Shown here: one piece after another, positions 34,790 to 43,282 of the stretch
Layout of the letters: every line of letters begins with the position of its first letter
How positions within the stretch are numbered: the stretch's first letter is position 1
Assembly (NCBI GenBank): GCA_963663605.2
Contig: CAXXVF010000002.1
Span: 2,976,001-3,040,000, forward strand
From: Sporobacter sp963663605
GTDB taxonomy: Bacteria; Bacillota; Clostridia; Oscillospirales; Oscillospiraceae
DNA: 64,000 bases
Direction of reading: 5' to 3'
The notes under the pieces: generated by a model
Databases searched by the model: none
What the model saw: the letters and a program-made list of their open reading frames with translations, nothing else
What the model was told of the DNA's origin: nothing
Made by a program: the position numbers and the translations under genes

Positions 34790-36679
34790 CTATTTAACGG
34801 CTATCGCGCCGAATTTACAGGTTTCAATACAGGCGCCGCATTTGACGCAAGCGTCCGGGTCAATTTTGTACGGGACGCCCTTTTCGCCGGAGATCGCCCC
34901 GGCGGGGCACTTTCTGGCACACAGTCCGCAGCTTTTGCATTTTTCAGGATCAATCGTATACGTTTTCATAGCGGCGCACCGGCCTGCCGGGCAGCGTTTT
35001 TCAAACACGTGTGCGTTATACTCGTCCCTGAAATAGCGCAGCGTCGATAAAACGGGATTTGGCGCCGTTTTCCCGAGCCCGCAGAGAGAGCCAGCCTTGA
35101 CCGTCAGCGCCAGCTGCTCTAAGAGCTCCAGTGTTTCGGCCGTCGCGCGGCCTTCGATGATATCGTCGAGGAGGTTGAGCATCTGCTTTGTCCCCTCCCG
35201 GCAGGGCACGCATTTTCCGCAGGATTCGTTTTGCGTGAACTGCATGAAAAACCGGGCGATCTGAACGATACACGTCTCGTTGTTCATGACGACGAGTCCG
35301 CCTGAACCGACCATCGCGCCGACGGCGGACAGGTTTTCGTAGTCGAGAGGCATGTCGAGGTGTTCCTTAGTCAGGCAGCCGCCGGACGGCCCGCCGATCT
35401 GGACGGCCTTGAAATCGATCCCGCACATCGTCCCGTCGTCGGTCATCGCGCCGCCGCCGATGTCGCCGACGATCTCACGGAGTGTCGTACCGAACGGCAC
35501 CTCGATAAGTCCCGTGTTGGCCACATGGCCGGTGAGCGCGAACGTTTTCGTGCCCTTTGATTTTTCAGTCCCGATTTTGGCGTAAGCCTCCGCGCCTATC
35601 TGCATAACAACGGGGATGCTGGCGAGCGTTTCCACGTTGTTTATAACGGTGGGTTTACCAAAGAGGCCGGACTCGGCAGGGAAGGGCGGTTTCGGCGACG
35701 GCATGCCGCGTTTACCCTCCATGGAGGCGATAAGCGCCGTTTCCTCGCCGCAGACGAAAGCGCCCGCGCCCTCCATGACGTCGATATCAAACGATTTGCC
35801 GCTGTCGAATATGTTTTCTCCAAGAACGCCTGCGGCCCGGGCGTCTTCAATCGCGATTTTCAGGCGGGTCACGGCCAACGGGTATTCCGTACGGACATAT
35901 ACATATCCCTGCGTCGCGTCAACGGCCATGGCCGCAATGATCATGCCCTCCAGGACGCTGTGGGGATTGCCCTCCATGACGCAGCGATCCATAAAAGCAC
36001 CGGGGTCGCCCTCGTCGCCGTTGCAGATGATGTATTTGACATCGCTTTTATGTACGCGTGTAAGCGCCCATTTGCGGCCGGTGGGGAAGCCCGCGCCGCC
36101 GCGTCCGCGAAGCCCGGTGCCCAGCATGATGTCGCAGATTTCATCGCCGCTCATAGATGTGACGGCCTTTCTTGCCATCATATAGCCGCCGTTGGCGATA
36201 TACTCGTCGATATCCTGCGCGTCTATGTTGCCGCAAAGCCGCAGAACGGTTCGCTGCTGTTTGGCGTAAAACGGGATATGTTCCTTGTCGGCCAGCGGCT
36301 TGTCGCCGGACGGGGAACGGACCATCAGCCGATCGATCAGCCGGCCGCCCAGAAGCGTTTCATCAACGATTTCAGGAACGTCCTCGGGCCGGACCTTTGT
36401 ATACAGCACGCCCTGCGGGTAAAGGGTTACGAGCGGACCCATCTGGCAAAAGCCCTGGCAGCCGCTTTGCGAAATGATGGCGTCGGCTTTTTCTTTATGG
36501 AGCGTCACGGCGATTGAGAGGCCTTTTTCCTTTATATATTCAAGAAACCTCGCATAGACCTTGAGCGACCCGTTGGCCACACAGGCCGTACCGGCACAGA
36601 TGATAATCCTGGCCTTGTATTCGGACATGCATTCATCAAATGCTTTTTTTCTCTCTTCAAGCGTCATATGGCTAGACAT
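34790..36679 (-). CDS. hydB: NADH-linked hydrogenase subunit HydB (NuoF-like)
   Basis: 629 residues from ATG 36679, with AAGGAGG eight bases upstream inside the end of hydC; the genes overlap by 8 bases. An N-terminal [2Fe-2S] thioredoxin-like part has CAGTAC and CQGFC. The NuoF core has GRGGAGFPTGRKW (NADH loop) and GDEGDPGAFMD (FMN site). ESCGKCVPCREGT plus a later Cys bind the [4Fe-4S] cluster. Two C-terminal ferredoxin clusters follow (CKSCGLCARKC, CVKCGACIETC). This domain order is that of electron-bifurcating hydrogenase beta subunits, where electrons split between NAD and ferredoxin. Confidence 0.94.
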   Translation of the reverse strand: MSSHMTLEERKKAFDECMSEYKARIIICAGTACVANGSLKVYARFLEYIKEKGLSIAVTLHKEKADAIISQSGCQGFCQMGPLVTLYPQGVLYTKVRPEDVPEIVDETLLGGRLIDRLMVRSPSGDKPLADKEHIPFYAKQQRTVLRLCGNIDAQDIDEYIANGGYMMARKAVTSMSGDEICDIMLGTGLRGRGGAGFPTGRKWALTRVHKSDVKYIICNGDEGDPGAFMDRCVMEGNPHSVLEGMIIAAMAVDATQGYVYVRTEYPLAVTRLKIAIEDARAAGVLGENIFDSGKSFDIDVMEGAGAFVCGEETALIASMEGKRGMPSPKPPFPAESGLFGKPTVINNVETLASIPVVMQIGAEAYAKIGTEKSKGTKTFALTGHVANTGLIEVPFGTTLREIVGDIGGGAMTDDGTMCGIDFKAVQIGGPSGGCLTKEHLDMPLDYENLSAVGAMVGSGGLVVMNNETCIVQIARFFMQFTQNESCGKCVPCREGTKQMLNLLDDIIEGRATAETLELLEQLALTVKAGSLCGLGKTAPNPVLSTLRYFRDEYNAHVFEKRCPAGRCAAMKTYTIDPEKCKSCGLCARKCPAGAISGEKGVPYKIDPDACVKCGACIETCKFGAIAVK

Positions 36680-37166
36680 GCACGGATTCCTCCTTCTGGA
36701 TGCACTCAATGAGCTCGACGACCTTTTCCGGCGTCATCAGCCCGTGCACCTGATCGTCGATGACGACGACGGGGGCAAGTCCGCAAGCGCCGAGGCAAGC
36801 CACCGTTTCGAGCGTGAACAGCTTATCCTCTGTCGTTCTGCGGTCTTTTGACAGGCCAAGGTGCTTTTCAATCGCATTTAAAATGCCTTCGGATTTCTTG
36901 ACGTGGCAGGCCGTGCCGTCGCAGACCTTGATTACATGGCGGCCCTTCGGCTCCAGCGTAAAGTGCGCGTAAAACGTCGCCACGCCGTAGACGGTTGAGG
37001 GCGATATGCCCAGCGCGACCGAAATGAACGTCATGATTTCCTCCGGGAGATATGCGTACTCTTCCTGCATATCCTGCAGGATCGGTATAAGCTTTGCCGG
37101 ATTGCGCTCATATTTGTCCAGGATCTCGCAGGCGCGGCTGAATTTTTTTGTGATAGTGCTGCCCAT
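36672..37166 (-). CDS. hydC: NuoE-like hydrogenase subunit HydC
   Basis: 164 residues: a helical start then a thioredoxin-like fold with CDGTAC and CLGAC as the four [2Fe-2S] ligands. The YGVATFYAHF block is typical of NuoE. First structural gene of the hydCBA operon, 60 bases after rex. Confidence 0.93.
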   Translation of the reverse strand: MGSTITKKFSRACEILDKYERNPAKLIPILQDMQEEYAYLPEEIMTFISVALGISPSTVYGVATFYAHFTLEPKGRHVIKVCDGTACHVKKSEGILNAIEKHLGLSKDRRTTEDKLFTLETVACLGACGLAPVVVIDDQVHGLMTPEKVVELIECIQKEESVHV

Positions 37167-37225
37167 ATGCTGGCCTCCTTGAATAGTTACTTATATTCCG
37201 TTTTTGAAAGATACTGAAGGCGGTC

Positions 37226-37888
37226 TTAATCAGCGTCCCCCTTTTTCTTGATTTTCTTTTTTAAATGCTTGGACAGTACGGCCAGCGAAGACGCCATGTT
37301 TTCGTTTTGAACAAGTACGTCGTCCGGCACAATGAGTTTGACGGGGGCAAAATTCCATATCGCTCCGATGCCCGCCTTTACCATTAAATCGCAGACCTCC
37401 TGCGCGTTTTCCGACGGTACGGTGATTATGCCGATATTGACATGCAGCCGTTTGCACAGGTCGACCATTTTATGAAGCGGCAGTACCTTTTTACCGTTTA
37501 CTTCCGACCCGATGACTTTGTCGTTGACATCAAATCCAACGACGATATTGAGTCCGTACGTGTCAAAACCCTTGTACGACAAAAGTGCCCGTCCCATATG
37601 CCCGACGCCGGCCAAAACGGCTTCGGTGACATTCCCGTAACCCAGATAGGCCTCCATATCTGCAATAAGTTTTTCTAAAAGATATCCCGTTCTGGGCCGG
37701 CCGCCGCTTTTAATTGCCGCCAGGTCTTTCCGTACCTGCACTTCGTTCAGATTCAGCGCCTTTGCAATAGCAGGAGAGGATATGATTTTGATTTTCTCTT
37801 TGTCCAGTGATTTGAGATGATTGAGATAGATCGGCAAACGTCTGAGCGTCTGCACGGAAATGGGTGGTGAATCCTTCTTCACTGCCAT
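37226..37888 (-). CDS. rex: redox-sensing transcriptional repressor Rex
   Basis: 220 residues starting MAVKKDSP at 37888, where AAGGAG lies eight bases upstream; the open frame extends seven codons further. The N-terminal winged helix (about 10-80) ends in KDLAAIKSGGRPRTGY. The NAD(H) Rossmann domain has GVGHMG and acidic VVGFDVND. Rex releases DNA when NADH/NAD is high, and commonly controls hydrogenase and fermentation genes. Here it heads the hydCBA run on the same strand and may control it. Confidence 0.93.
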   Translation of the reverse strand: MAVKKDSPPISVQTLRRLPIYLNHLKSLDKEKIKIISSPAIAKALNLNEVQVRKDLAAIKSGGRPRTGYLLEKLIADMEAYLGYGNVTEAVLAGVGHMGRALLSYKGFDTYGLNIVVGFDVNDKVIGSEVNGKKVLPLHKMVDLCKRLHVNIGIITVPSENAQEVCDLMVKAGIGAIWNFAPVKLIVPDDVLVQNENMASSLAVLSKHLKKKIKKKGDAD

Positions 37889-38114
37889 ATGCCCGGTCTC
37901 CTTCCGCATTAATCGATATTTGGTTATCGATAAGATTATACTTATATTTTCTTATTTATGTCTTGTAAATTGTTTATATTTTTTTGTACTTTGATTATAT
38001 TTTAACAATTTAGCCTGCCTGAATGAGCGTTTTGAGAAATAAAAAGACGGTGCAGCGCCGTTTACAGAAAACGCTCAAAAAAACTCCGGCGCTCTGGGTC
38101 TTTCAAAGCAAGTG

Positions 38115-38123
38115 TGGTATAAT
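38115..38123 (+). promoter_or_regulatory. extended -10 promoter before OYE-3
   Basis: TGGTATAAT about 37 bases before the TTG start. A similar TGGTATAAT stands before OYE-4. No clear -35 box. The rest of the 270-base rex/OYE-3 gap is AT-rich near rex, and contains an inverted repeat GAGCGTTTT/AAAACGCTC at about 38022-38093. Confidence 0.6.
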
Positions 38124-38160
38124 AGCAGCTATATAAACTTTACTGGAAGAGTGATTTGAA

Positions 38161-40080
38161 TTGAAAAGAAAATACCCTGCTTTGTTTTCACAGTTAAAGG
38201 TCGGCGGCGTGGTGCTGAAAAACCGCATCATAGCTGCGCCGATGACGTATCCGATTTTAACGTCGGACGGCTGCCTGACGCCGGAAGCTATCGCTTTTTA
38301 TGAATTGCGCGCTAAGGGCGGGGCGGCGGCCGTCACGGTCAGCGAAGTGATCGTCGACGGAAAAATGGGCAAATATTATCCCATCCAGGTCGTGCTGGAT
38401 GCGCCGAACGCCAAAGACAGCCTGGCCATGGCGGCCAAGGCGATTAAACGGCATGGCGCGGTTCCCAGCATCGAGCTGTCTCACGGTGGGAAATACGCAT
38501 TGACGGACGGCCCGGCGCTGGGGCCGAGCGACGACTATTCTGACGGCGTCCAGACGGCGCGCGCTATGACGAAGGACGATATCAAAGAGCTCCTGGGCCA
38601 TTATGCGTTTGCCGCGAAAATGTGCAAGGACGCCGGATTTGAAATGATGCTCATCCATTCAGGACACGGCTGGCTGCTCCAGCAGTTCTTATCCCCGTCC
38701 ACGAACAAGCGGACGGACGAATACGGCGGGAGCATAGCTAACCGCGCGCGTTTGGCCCTTGAGGTGTTCGATACGATCCGGTCGGTCGTCGGACCGGGCT
38801 TCCCCCTTGAGGTCCGTATCAGCGCCGAGGAGTATATGGCGGACGGTTATCCGTTTGAGGATACCGTCGCGTTTTGCAAAATGATCGAAAGCCGCGTCGA
38901 TCTCATTCAAATCTCTACCGGCGCACACCACGGGAGCTTTGATAAAACGCACCCGTCCATGTTCATGGAGCGCGGCGTCAACGTCCACTACGCCGCCGAG
39001 ATCAAAAAGCATGTCAAAATACCGGTGGCAACCATCGGCGCTTTAAACGAACCGTCCATGATGGATGAAATCATTTCGTCCGGGAAAGCCGACGTCGTGG
39101 AAATGGCGCGGGCGCTCCTGGCCGACCCGTATCTGCCGAAGAAGGCCTGGACGGGGCGCGACGACGAGATCGTCCGGTGCTGCCGGTGCTTCACCTGCAT
39201 GGCCGAGCGCCTGACGACGGGCCTGAGGATCTGCGCGCTCAATCCGGTCATCGGCAATGAATATGAACTGAGCTTTGCAGCGCCGCAGACAAAACCGAAA
39301 AAGGTGCTGGTTACCGGCGGCGGCCCCGGCGGTATGCAGGCCGCTCTTACTGCGGCCGAGCGCGGCCATTCGGTCCTGCTCTGTGAGAAGAGCGGGGAAC
39401 TGGGCGGCGCATTGAAATCGGAGCGGGGGATCCCGTTCAAAACGGACCTCTATGGTTTTATAGCGACAAAGACCCGCCAGATGCAGCGGGCGGGCGTCGA
39501 GGTGCGGCTTGACACCGAGGTGACGCCGGAGTTTGCCCTAAGCATCGCTCCCGACGTCCTGATCGTCGCCGTTGGCGCCTCGCCGGTCGTCCCGCCCATT
39601 CCCGGGATCGACGGGGAGAACGTTATTGTGGCCAACGATTTATATAAAAGCAGAGACCGTGTCGGCAAAAAGGTCGCCGTTTTGGGCGGCGGGCTCGTCG
39701 GCTGCGAGACGGCCGTCCATTTAGCCCATGAAGGCCGGGATGTGACCGTCGTCGAAATGCTCGAGGAGTTGTGTCCGGACGCCAACGGGCGGCACCGGCC
39801 GCTCCTTCTTGAGGAGCTTTCCAAGACGGTTAAGGCCCGGACGGGGTTACGCGGCTCGCACGTGGACAAAACCGGCTTGACTTGTACGGACAAGGACGGC
39901 AATGAAGTCCTGATCGAAGCGGATACGGTCGTTGTCGCGGTCGGGCAGCGGGCTCTGCGCGGCGCTGCCGACAGTCTGCGCGACTGCGCGCCGGAGGTGT
40001 ACGAGCTCGGGGACTGCGTCAAACCGGCGCAGGTGACGCAGGCCGTCTTCCGAGGCCACTTCGCGGCGCTGGACATATAA
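38161..40080 (+). CDS. OYE-3: Old Yellow Enzyme-type FMN/[4Fe-4S]/FAD oxidoreductase
   Basis: 639 residues, TTG start. It is the most divergent of the four: HSGHGWLLQQFLSP (Trp for Tyr), STGAHHG in place of SAGHHE, the cluster motif CRCFTC with an extra Cys before it and Cys 11 residues on, FAD loop VLVTGGGPGGMQAA and VAVLGGGLVGCETA. It carries the standard TDEYGGS sequence, where the others have WGGS/T. It stands alone with its own promoter and terminator, divergent from rex-hyd, and may draw on the same NADH pool. The substrate is unknown. Confidence 0.88.
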   Translation: MKRKYPALFSQLKVGGVVLKNRIIAAPMTYPILTSDGCLTPEAIAFYELRAKGGAAAVTVSEVIVDGKMGKYYPIQVVLDAPNAKDSLAMAAKAIKRHGAVPSIELSHGGKYALTDGPALGPSDDYSDGVQTARAMTKDDIKELLGHYAFAAKMCKDAGFEMMLIHSGHGWLLQQFLSPSTNKRTDEYGGSIANRARLALEVFDTIRSVVGPGFPLEVRISAEEYMADGYPFEDTVAFCKMIESRVDLIQISTGAHHGSFDKTHPSMFMERGVNVHYAAEIKKHVKIPVATIGALNEPSMMDEIISSGKADVVEMARALLADPYLPKKAWTGRDDEIVRCCRCFTCMAERLTTGLRICALNPVIGNEYELSFAAPQTKPKKVLVTGGGPGGMQAALTAAERGHSVLLCEKSGELGGALKSERGIPFKTDLYGFIATKTRQMQRAGVEVRLDTEVTPEFALSIAPDVLIVAVGASPVVPPIPGIDGENVIVANDLYKSRDRVGKKVAVLGGGLVGCETAVHLAHEGRDVTVVEMLEELCPDANGRHRPLLLEELSKTVKARTGLRGSHVDKTGLTCTDKDGNEVLIEADTVVVAVGQRALRGAADSLRDCAPEVYELGDCVKPAQVTQAVFRGHFAALDI

Positions 40081-40088
40081 AAACAAAC

Positions 40089-40115
40089 GAGACGGCAGAA
40101 ATGCCGTCTCATTTT
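40089..40115 (+). terminator. terminator after OYE-3
   Basis: GAGACGGCA-GAAA-TGCCGTCTC followed by ATTTTCT. Confidence 0.85.
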
Positions 40116-40195
40116 CTAAATATGCCGATGATTCGTATATCCGGATAATGATTTGAAACGCTAATGATATTAAGATTGTTAAGGACGGCTCTAAT

Positions 40196-41956
40196 ATGAA
40201 GAAAGCGCGGAAAGCCCTGCGGGAATTTGAGATGCTCAAAAAGCAGCTGGATCAAACCGCCTATATCGTAAAAAACTCGCGGGACAGCAAGCTGTGGGAT
40301 CACGAAGCGAGCGTCCGCAAGCGGATCAAAGCGCTCAGAGTGATGCAATACCGGGACTTCAAAGGTTTTGACAGCGTTATGAACGGGTACCTGGCGCTGC
40401 TGGATGAAATCTCTATACGGTTATTGAACCACTACAATAAAAAGAAAGGCGCATCATACCGGTTCGAGGAGATTGTAGATACGGACCGCAACGGCTATAT
40501 ATCCTCCGGCATCATTTCCGTTTTGGTCACGAGCCATATACCGAAGGTGATCGCCGAGCAGTTTAAAAAGTGCTTCCCGGAGAACCCGAAGGACGAGTAC
40601 ACGGCGGCGCGCGCTATGAATCGCCGTTTCATTCTGCATTTGGGAGAGACGAACACGGGAAAAACATACCGGGCCATCGAACGGCTGAAACAGGCTCAAA
40701 ACGGCGTGTATCTCGCGCCGCTTCGCATCCTCGCGCTGGAAAACTACGAGCGTTTAAACCGCGAGGGCGTGCCGTGCCATCTCATTACGGGCGAAGAAGA
40801 GCTGCTGGCGGATAATGCCCGCCATGTCAGCTCGACGATAGAAAAGCTCGATATTGAGCGCGAATACGATGTTGCCGTTATAGATGAGATCCAGATGATC
40901 GGCAATTCACAGAGGGGACAGGCCTGGACGCGCGCCGTTTTGGGGCTCCGGTGCCCGGAAATCCACGTTTGCGGCGCGGCAAACGCCCGCAGACTTGTGG
41001 AAGATATTTTAAAAGACTGCGTCGATGACTATGAGGTCATCGAATACAAGCGGGATACGCCGCTCGAGGTCTGTGATGAAGTATTTTCACCGAACAAGGT
41101 GCAAAAAGGCGACGCGCTGGTGGCATTTTCAAAAAAACGGGTTTTGGAGCTTTCAAAATTCTATCAGGACAAGGGCATCAAAAACAGCGTGATTTACGGC
41201 GATTTGCCGCCGGAGGTCCGGCGTATGCAGTACCGTACATTCGTCAGCGGCGAAAACAGACTTCTCATCACAACGGACGCCATCGGCATGGGCGTCAATC
41301 TTCCGATACGGCGGATCATCTTTATGGACCTCATCAAGTTCGACGGTGAGGAAAAACGTTATATCACGTCGCAGGAGGTCAAGCAGATCGGCGGCCGGGC
41401 AGGGCGGAAAGGCATCTACGATGTCGGGTATGTCTGTACGGCGCGTGAGAATCCGCATTTTATCCGGGAAAATCTCGAAACGGCGGACGAACCGATTTAT
41501 AAGGCCGTATTGGGTCCGGGAGAGGCGATCGTACGGATCGAGGGGCTGCCGCTTAGGGAGAAATTGGCGCTGTGGAGCACGACCGGGGAAGAGACCGCCT
41601 GTTACACGAAAATGGATGTGCGGGATTATCTGTTGATACTGGATAGCCTCCGGCCATATAAGCTGCCGGAAAACGTGCAGTACCGCCTGATGCTGCTGCC
41701 GTTTGACGTGAAGGACACGGAGATGATGCAGTGCTTTCTGGATTACGTTTATGCTTTTTTTATACGGAAGGAGCAGGAAATAGCCAAACCCGCGGCGGCA
41801 GGCGGCACACTTTATCAATATGAAAAATATTATCAGAAACTGGGGCTTTATTATTCATTTTCCAAAAACTTCGGTATCCGCTTTGAACCGGAATGGGTTT
41901 ACAGAGAACGGGAAAAAACAAGCGATAAGATCAACGCGCTGCTTTTAAAGCTGTGA
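40196..41956 (+). CDS. SUV3-like DExH RNA helicase
   Basis: 586 residues. The helicase core begins near residue 140: GETNTGKT (Walker A), LAPLRILALE (Ia), DEIQMIG (motif II, DEIQ as in SUV3), FSKKRVLELS (IV), TTDAIGMGVNL (V) and QIGGRAGRKG (VI, SUV3 type). The N-terminal 135 residues are helical and unrecognised; the C-terminal helical part fits the SUV3 C-terminal domain. SUV3 is the mitochondrial degradosome helicase; bacterial relatives are less common. Likely RNA unwinding for decay or ribosome work. An AAGGAC site precedes the ATG. No operon partners. Confidence 0.85.
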   Translation: MKKARKALREFEMLKKQLDQTAYIVKNSRDSKLWDHEASVRKRIKALRVMQYRDFKGFDSVMNGYLALLDEISIRLLNHYNKKKGASYRFEEIVDTDRNGYISSGIISVLVTSHIPKVIAEQFKKCFPENPKDEYTAARAMNRRFILHLGETNTGKTYRAIERLKQAQNGVYLAPLRILALENYERLNREGVPCHLITGEEELLADNARHVSSTIEKLDIEREYDVAVIDEIQMIGNSQRGQAWTRAVLGLRCPEIHVCGAANARRLVEDILKDCVDDYEVIEYKRDTPLEVCDEVFSPNKVQKGDALVAFSKKRVLELSKFYQDKGIKNSVIYGDLPPEVRRMQYRTFVSGENRLLITTDAIGMGVNLPIRRIIFMDLIKFDGEEKRYITSQEVKQIGGRAGRKGIYDVGYVCTARENPHFIRENLETADEPIYKAVLGPGEAIVRIEGLPLREKLALWSTTGEETACYTKMDVRDYLLILDSLRPYKLPENVQYRLMLLPFDVKDTEMMQCFLDYVYAFFIRKEQEIAKPAAAGGTLYQYEKYYQKLGLYYSFSKNFGIRFEPEWVYREREKTSDKINALLLKL

Positions 41957-42123
41957 AAAAATAAGATTTGACTTAACAACTGCCAGCATATTTATTTTTA
42001 AATGTATGAAACTAAATATGCGCCGGTTTAAAGAATCGGCTGAAAAAAAGAAAAATCCTAAAGGAAAAGCACGGCGGAAAATGCCATTTTCTCGTCGTTG
42101 CTTTGAAATGAGGAGGTACTGAT

Positions 42124-42294
42124 TTGAGCGGACGAAACGGCATGATGTCTGAAAATCTCAAAATGGAGATCGCAAAGGAGCTCGGTGTGTTTGAGACTGT
42201 TAAAAACGGCGGCTGGGGCGCAGTCTCATCGAGAGACTGCGGCAATATTGTCCGCAAGGCCATAGAAATGGCGGAGCGCAATATCGGCAGCTAG
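42124..42294 (+). CDS. small acid-soluble spore protein, alpha/beta type
   Basis: 56 residues from TTG with AGGAGG eight bases upstream. Matches the alpha/beta SASP core: LKMEIAKELG, GGWGAVSSRDCGNIVRKAI and EMAERNIG. SASPs coat DNA in the spore and are cut by Gpr on germination. It is direct evidence that the organism forms endospores. Expected to be transcribed by sigma-G in the forespore. Confidence 0.93.
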   Translation: MSGRNGMMSENLKMEIAKELGVFETVKNGGWGAVSSRDCGNIVRKAIEMAERNIGS

Positions 42295-42387
42295 GCAGAC
42301 GGCTGAAATCGTATTTGGGGAAGCGCTGCTTCCCCTTCTTTATTGACAGCATCGCGCTGATAATATATACTGTCGCTGAACAGAATA

Positions 42388-42478
42388 TCAGGGGTGCTGA
42401 GTACACTCGGCTGAGATGCGGCGGATTGACGCTGCGGACCCTTAGACCTGATCTGGATAATGCCAGCGTAGGAAAGTT
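42388..42478 (+). ncRNA. TPP riboswitch (THI element)
   Basis: GGGGTGCTGAGT, CTGAGATG, ACCCTTAGACCTGATCTGGATAATGCCAGCGTAGGAAA (in parts): the full thi-box core. It senses thiamine pyrophosphate ahead of the ThiT gene. Confidence 0.96.
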
Positions 42479-42483
42479 TTACG

Positions 42484-42513
42484 GCACTCTGCGGCATTCA
42501 GAGTGCTTTTTTT
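42484..42513 (+). terminator. terminator of the TPP riboswitch
   Basis: GCACTCTG, 7-base loop, CAGAGTGC and seven Ts. Expected to form when TPP is bound. Confidence 0.9.
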
Positions 42514-42597
42514 ATTCGAAAGACAACGCCGCGGAGCCGGCCGGCAGGATTTTCGCAAGTCAGGTTCATGTTCAATTTCAATTTTAGGGAGGAACCT

Positions 42598-43170
42598 ATG
42601 AAAAGAAGAACAACCTGGATTTTAGTAGAATGCGCGATGATGCTCGCCATGGCGACCGTTTTGAGCCTGCTGCCGCCCATCAAGATGCCGCAGGGCGGTT
42701 CGGTCACATATGCGAGTATGATGCCGCTCGTGCTCGTGTCGTACCGGCATGGGATCAAATGGGGCGTCGGCACCGCCTTTGCGCACAGCCTGCTTCAGAT
42801 GGCGCTCGGCTTTTACGCCCCGCCCGTCCAAACACTCTTAGCGTTTGCCGGCGTCGTCCTGCTGGACTATGTGCTGGCGTTTACGGTATTGGGAACGGCG
42901 GCGTTTTTCGGGAAACCGATTAACAGCCGCGTAGCCAGTGTTGCCGTGGGCGCGTCTGTCGTCGTTTTTCTGCGCTTTATATGCAGTTTTGTTTCCGGCA
43001 TCATTATCTGGGGCAGCTTTGCCCCGGAAGGGACGCCCGTCTGGATCTATTCGCTGCTGTATAACGGCAGCTATATGCTGCCCGAGCTGATAATAACAGC
43101 TGTCGTCTCAATGATCCTTGTTCCGGTGCTCGACCGGTTCGGCTACGGGGTGAAAAAGCAGGCGTCATAA
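42598..43170 (+). CDS. thiT: thiamine ECF transporter substrate-binding subunit ThiT
   Basis: 190 residues from ATG 42598 after GGGAGGA. Six hydrophobic helices; the ThiT (YuaJ) motif IKMPQGGSVTYASMMPLVL is clear. The S-component binds thiamine and docks to a shared EcfAA'T module encoded elsewhere. Control by the TPP riboswitch directly upstream confirms the role. Confidence 0.94.
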   Translation: MKRRTTWILVECAMMLAMATVLSLLPPIKMPQGGSVTYASMMPLVLVSYRHGIKWGVGTAFAHSLLQMALGFYAPPVQTLLAFAGVVLLDYVLAFTVLGTAAFFGKPINSRVASVAVGASVVVFLRFICSFVSGIIIWGSFAPEGTPVWIYSLLYNGSYMLPELIITAVVSMILVPVLDRFGYGVKKQAS

Positions 43171-43182
43171 ATAATCAATAAA

Positions 43183-43224
43183 GAAAGAAAGGCCGCTGCG
43201 TTCAAAAGGCCTTTCTTTCTTTTT
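43183..43224 (+). terminator. terminator after thiT
   Basis: GAAAGAAAGGCC/GGCCTTTCTTTC stem, then TTTTTAT. Confidence 0.85.
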
Positions 43225-43282
43225 ATACGAAACGGGTCCGGATATGCTATAATCGGGTTACATTTCGAATGTGAGGTTTGTT

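Noticed and set aside
37889..38160. Rex operator in front of rex
   Set aside because: AT-rich with TTAACAA-like pieces, but no full TTGTTAA-N4-TTAACAA palindrome could be read.
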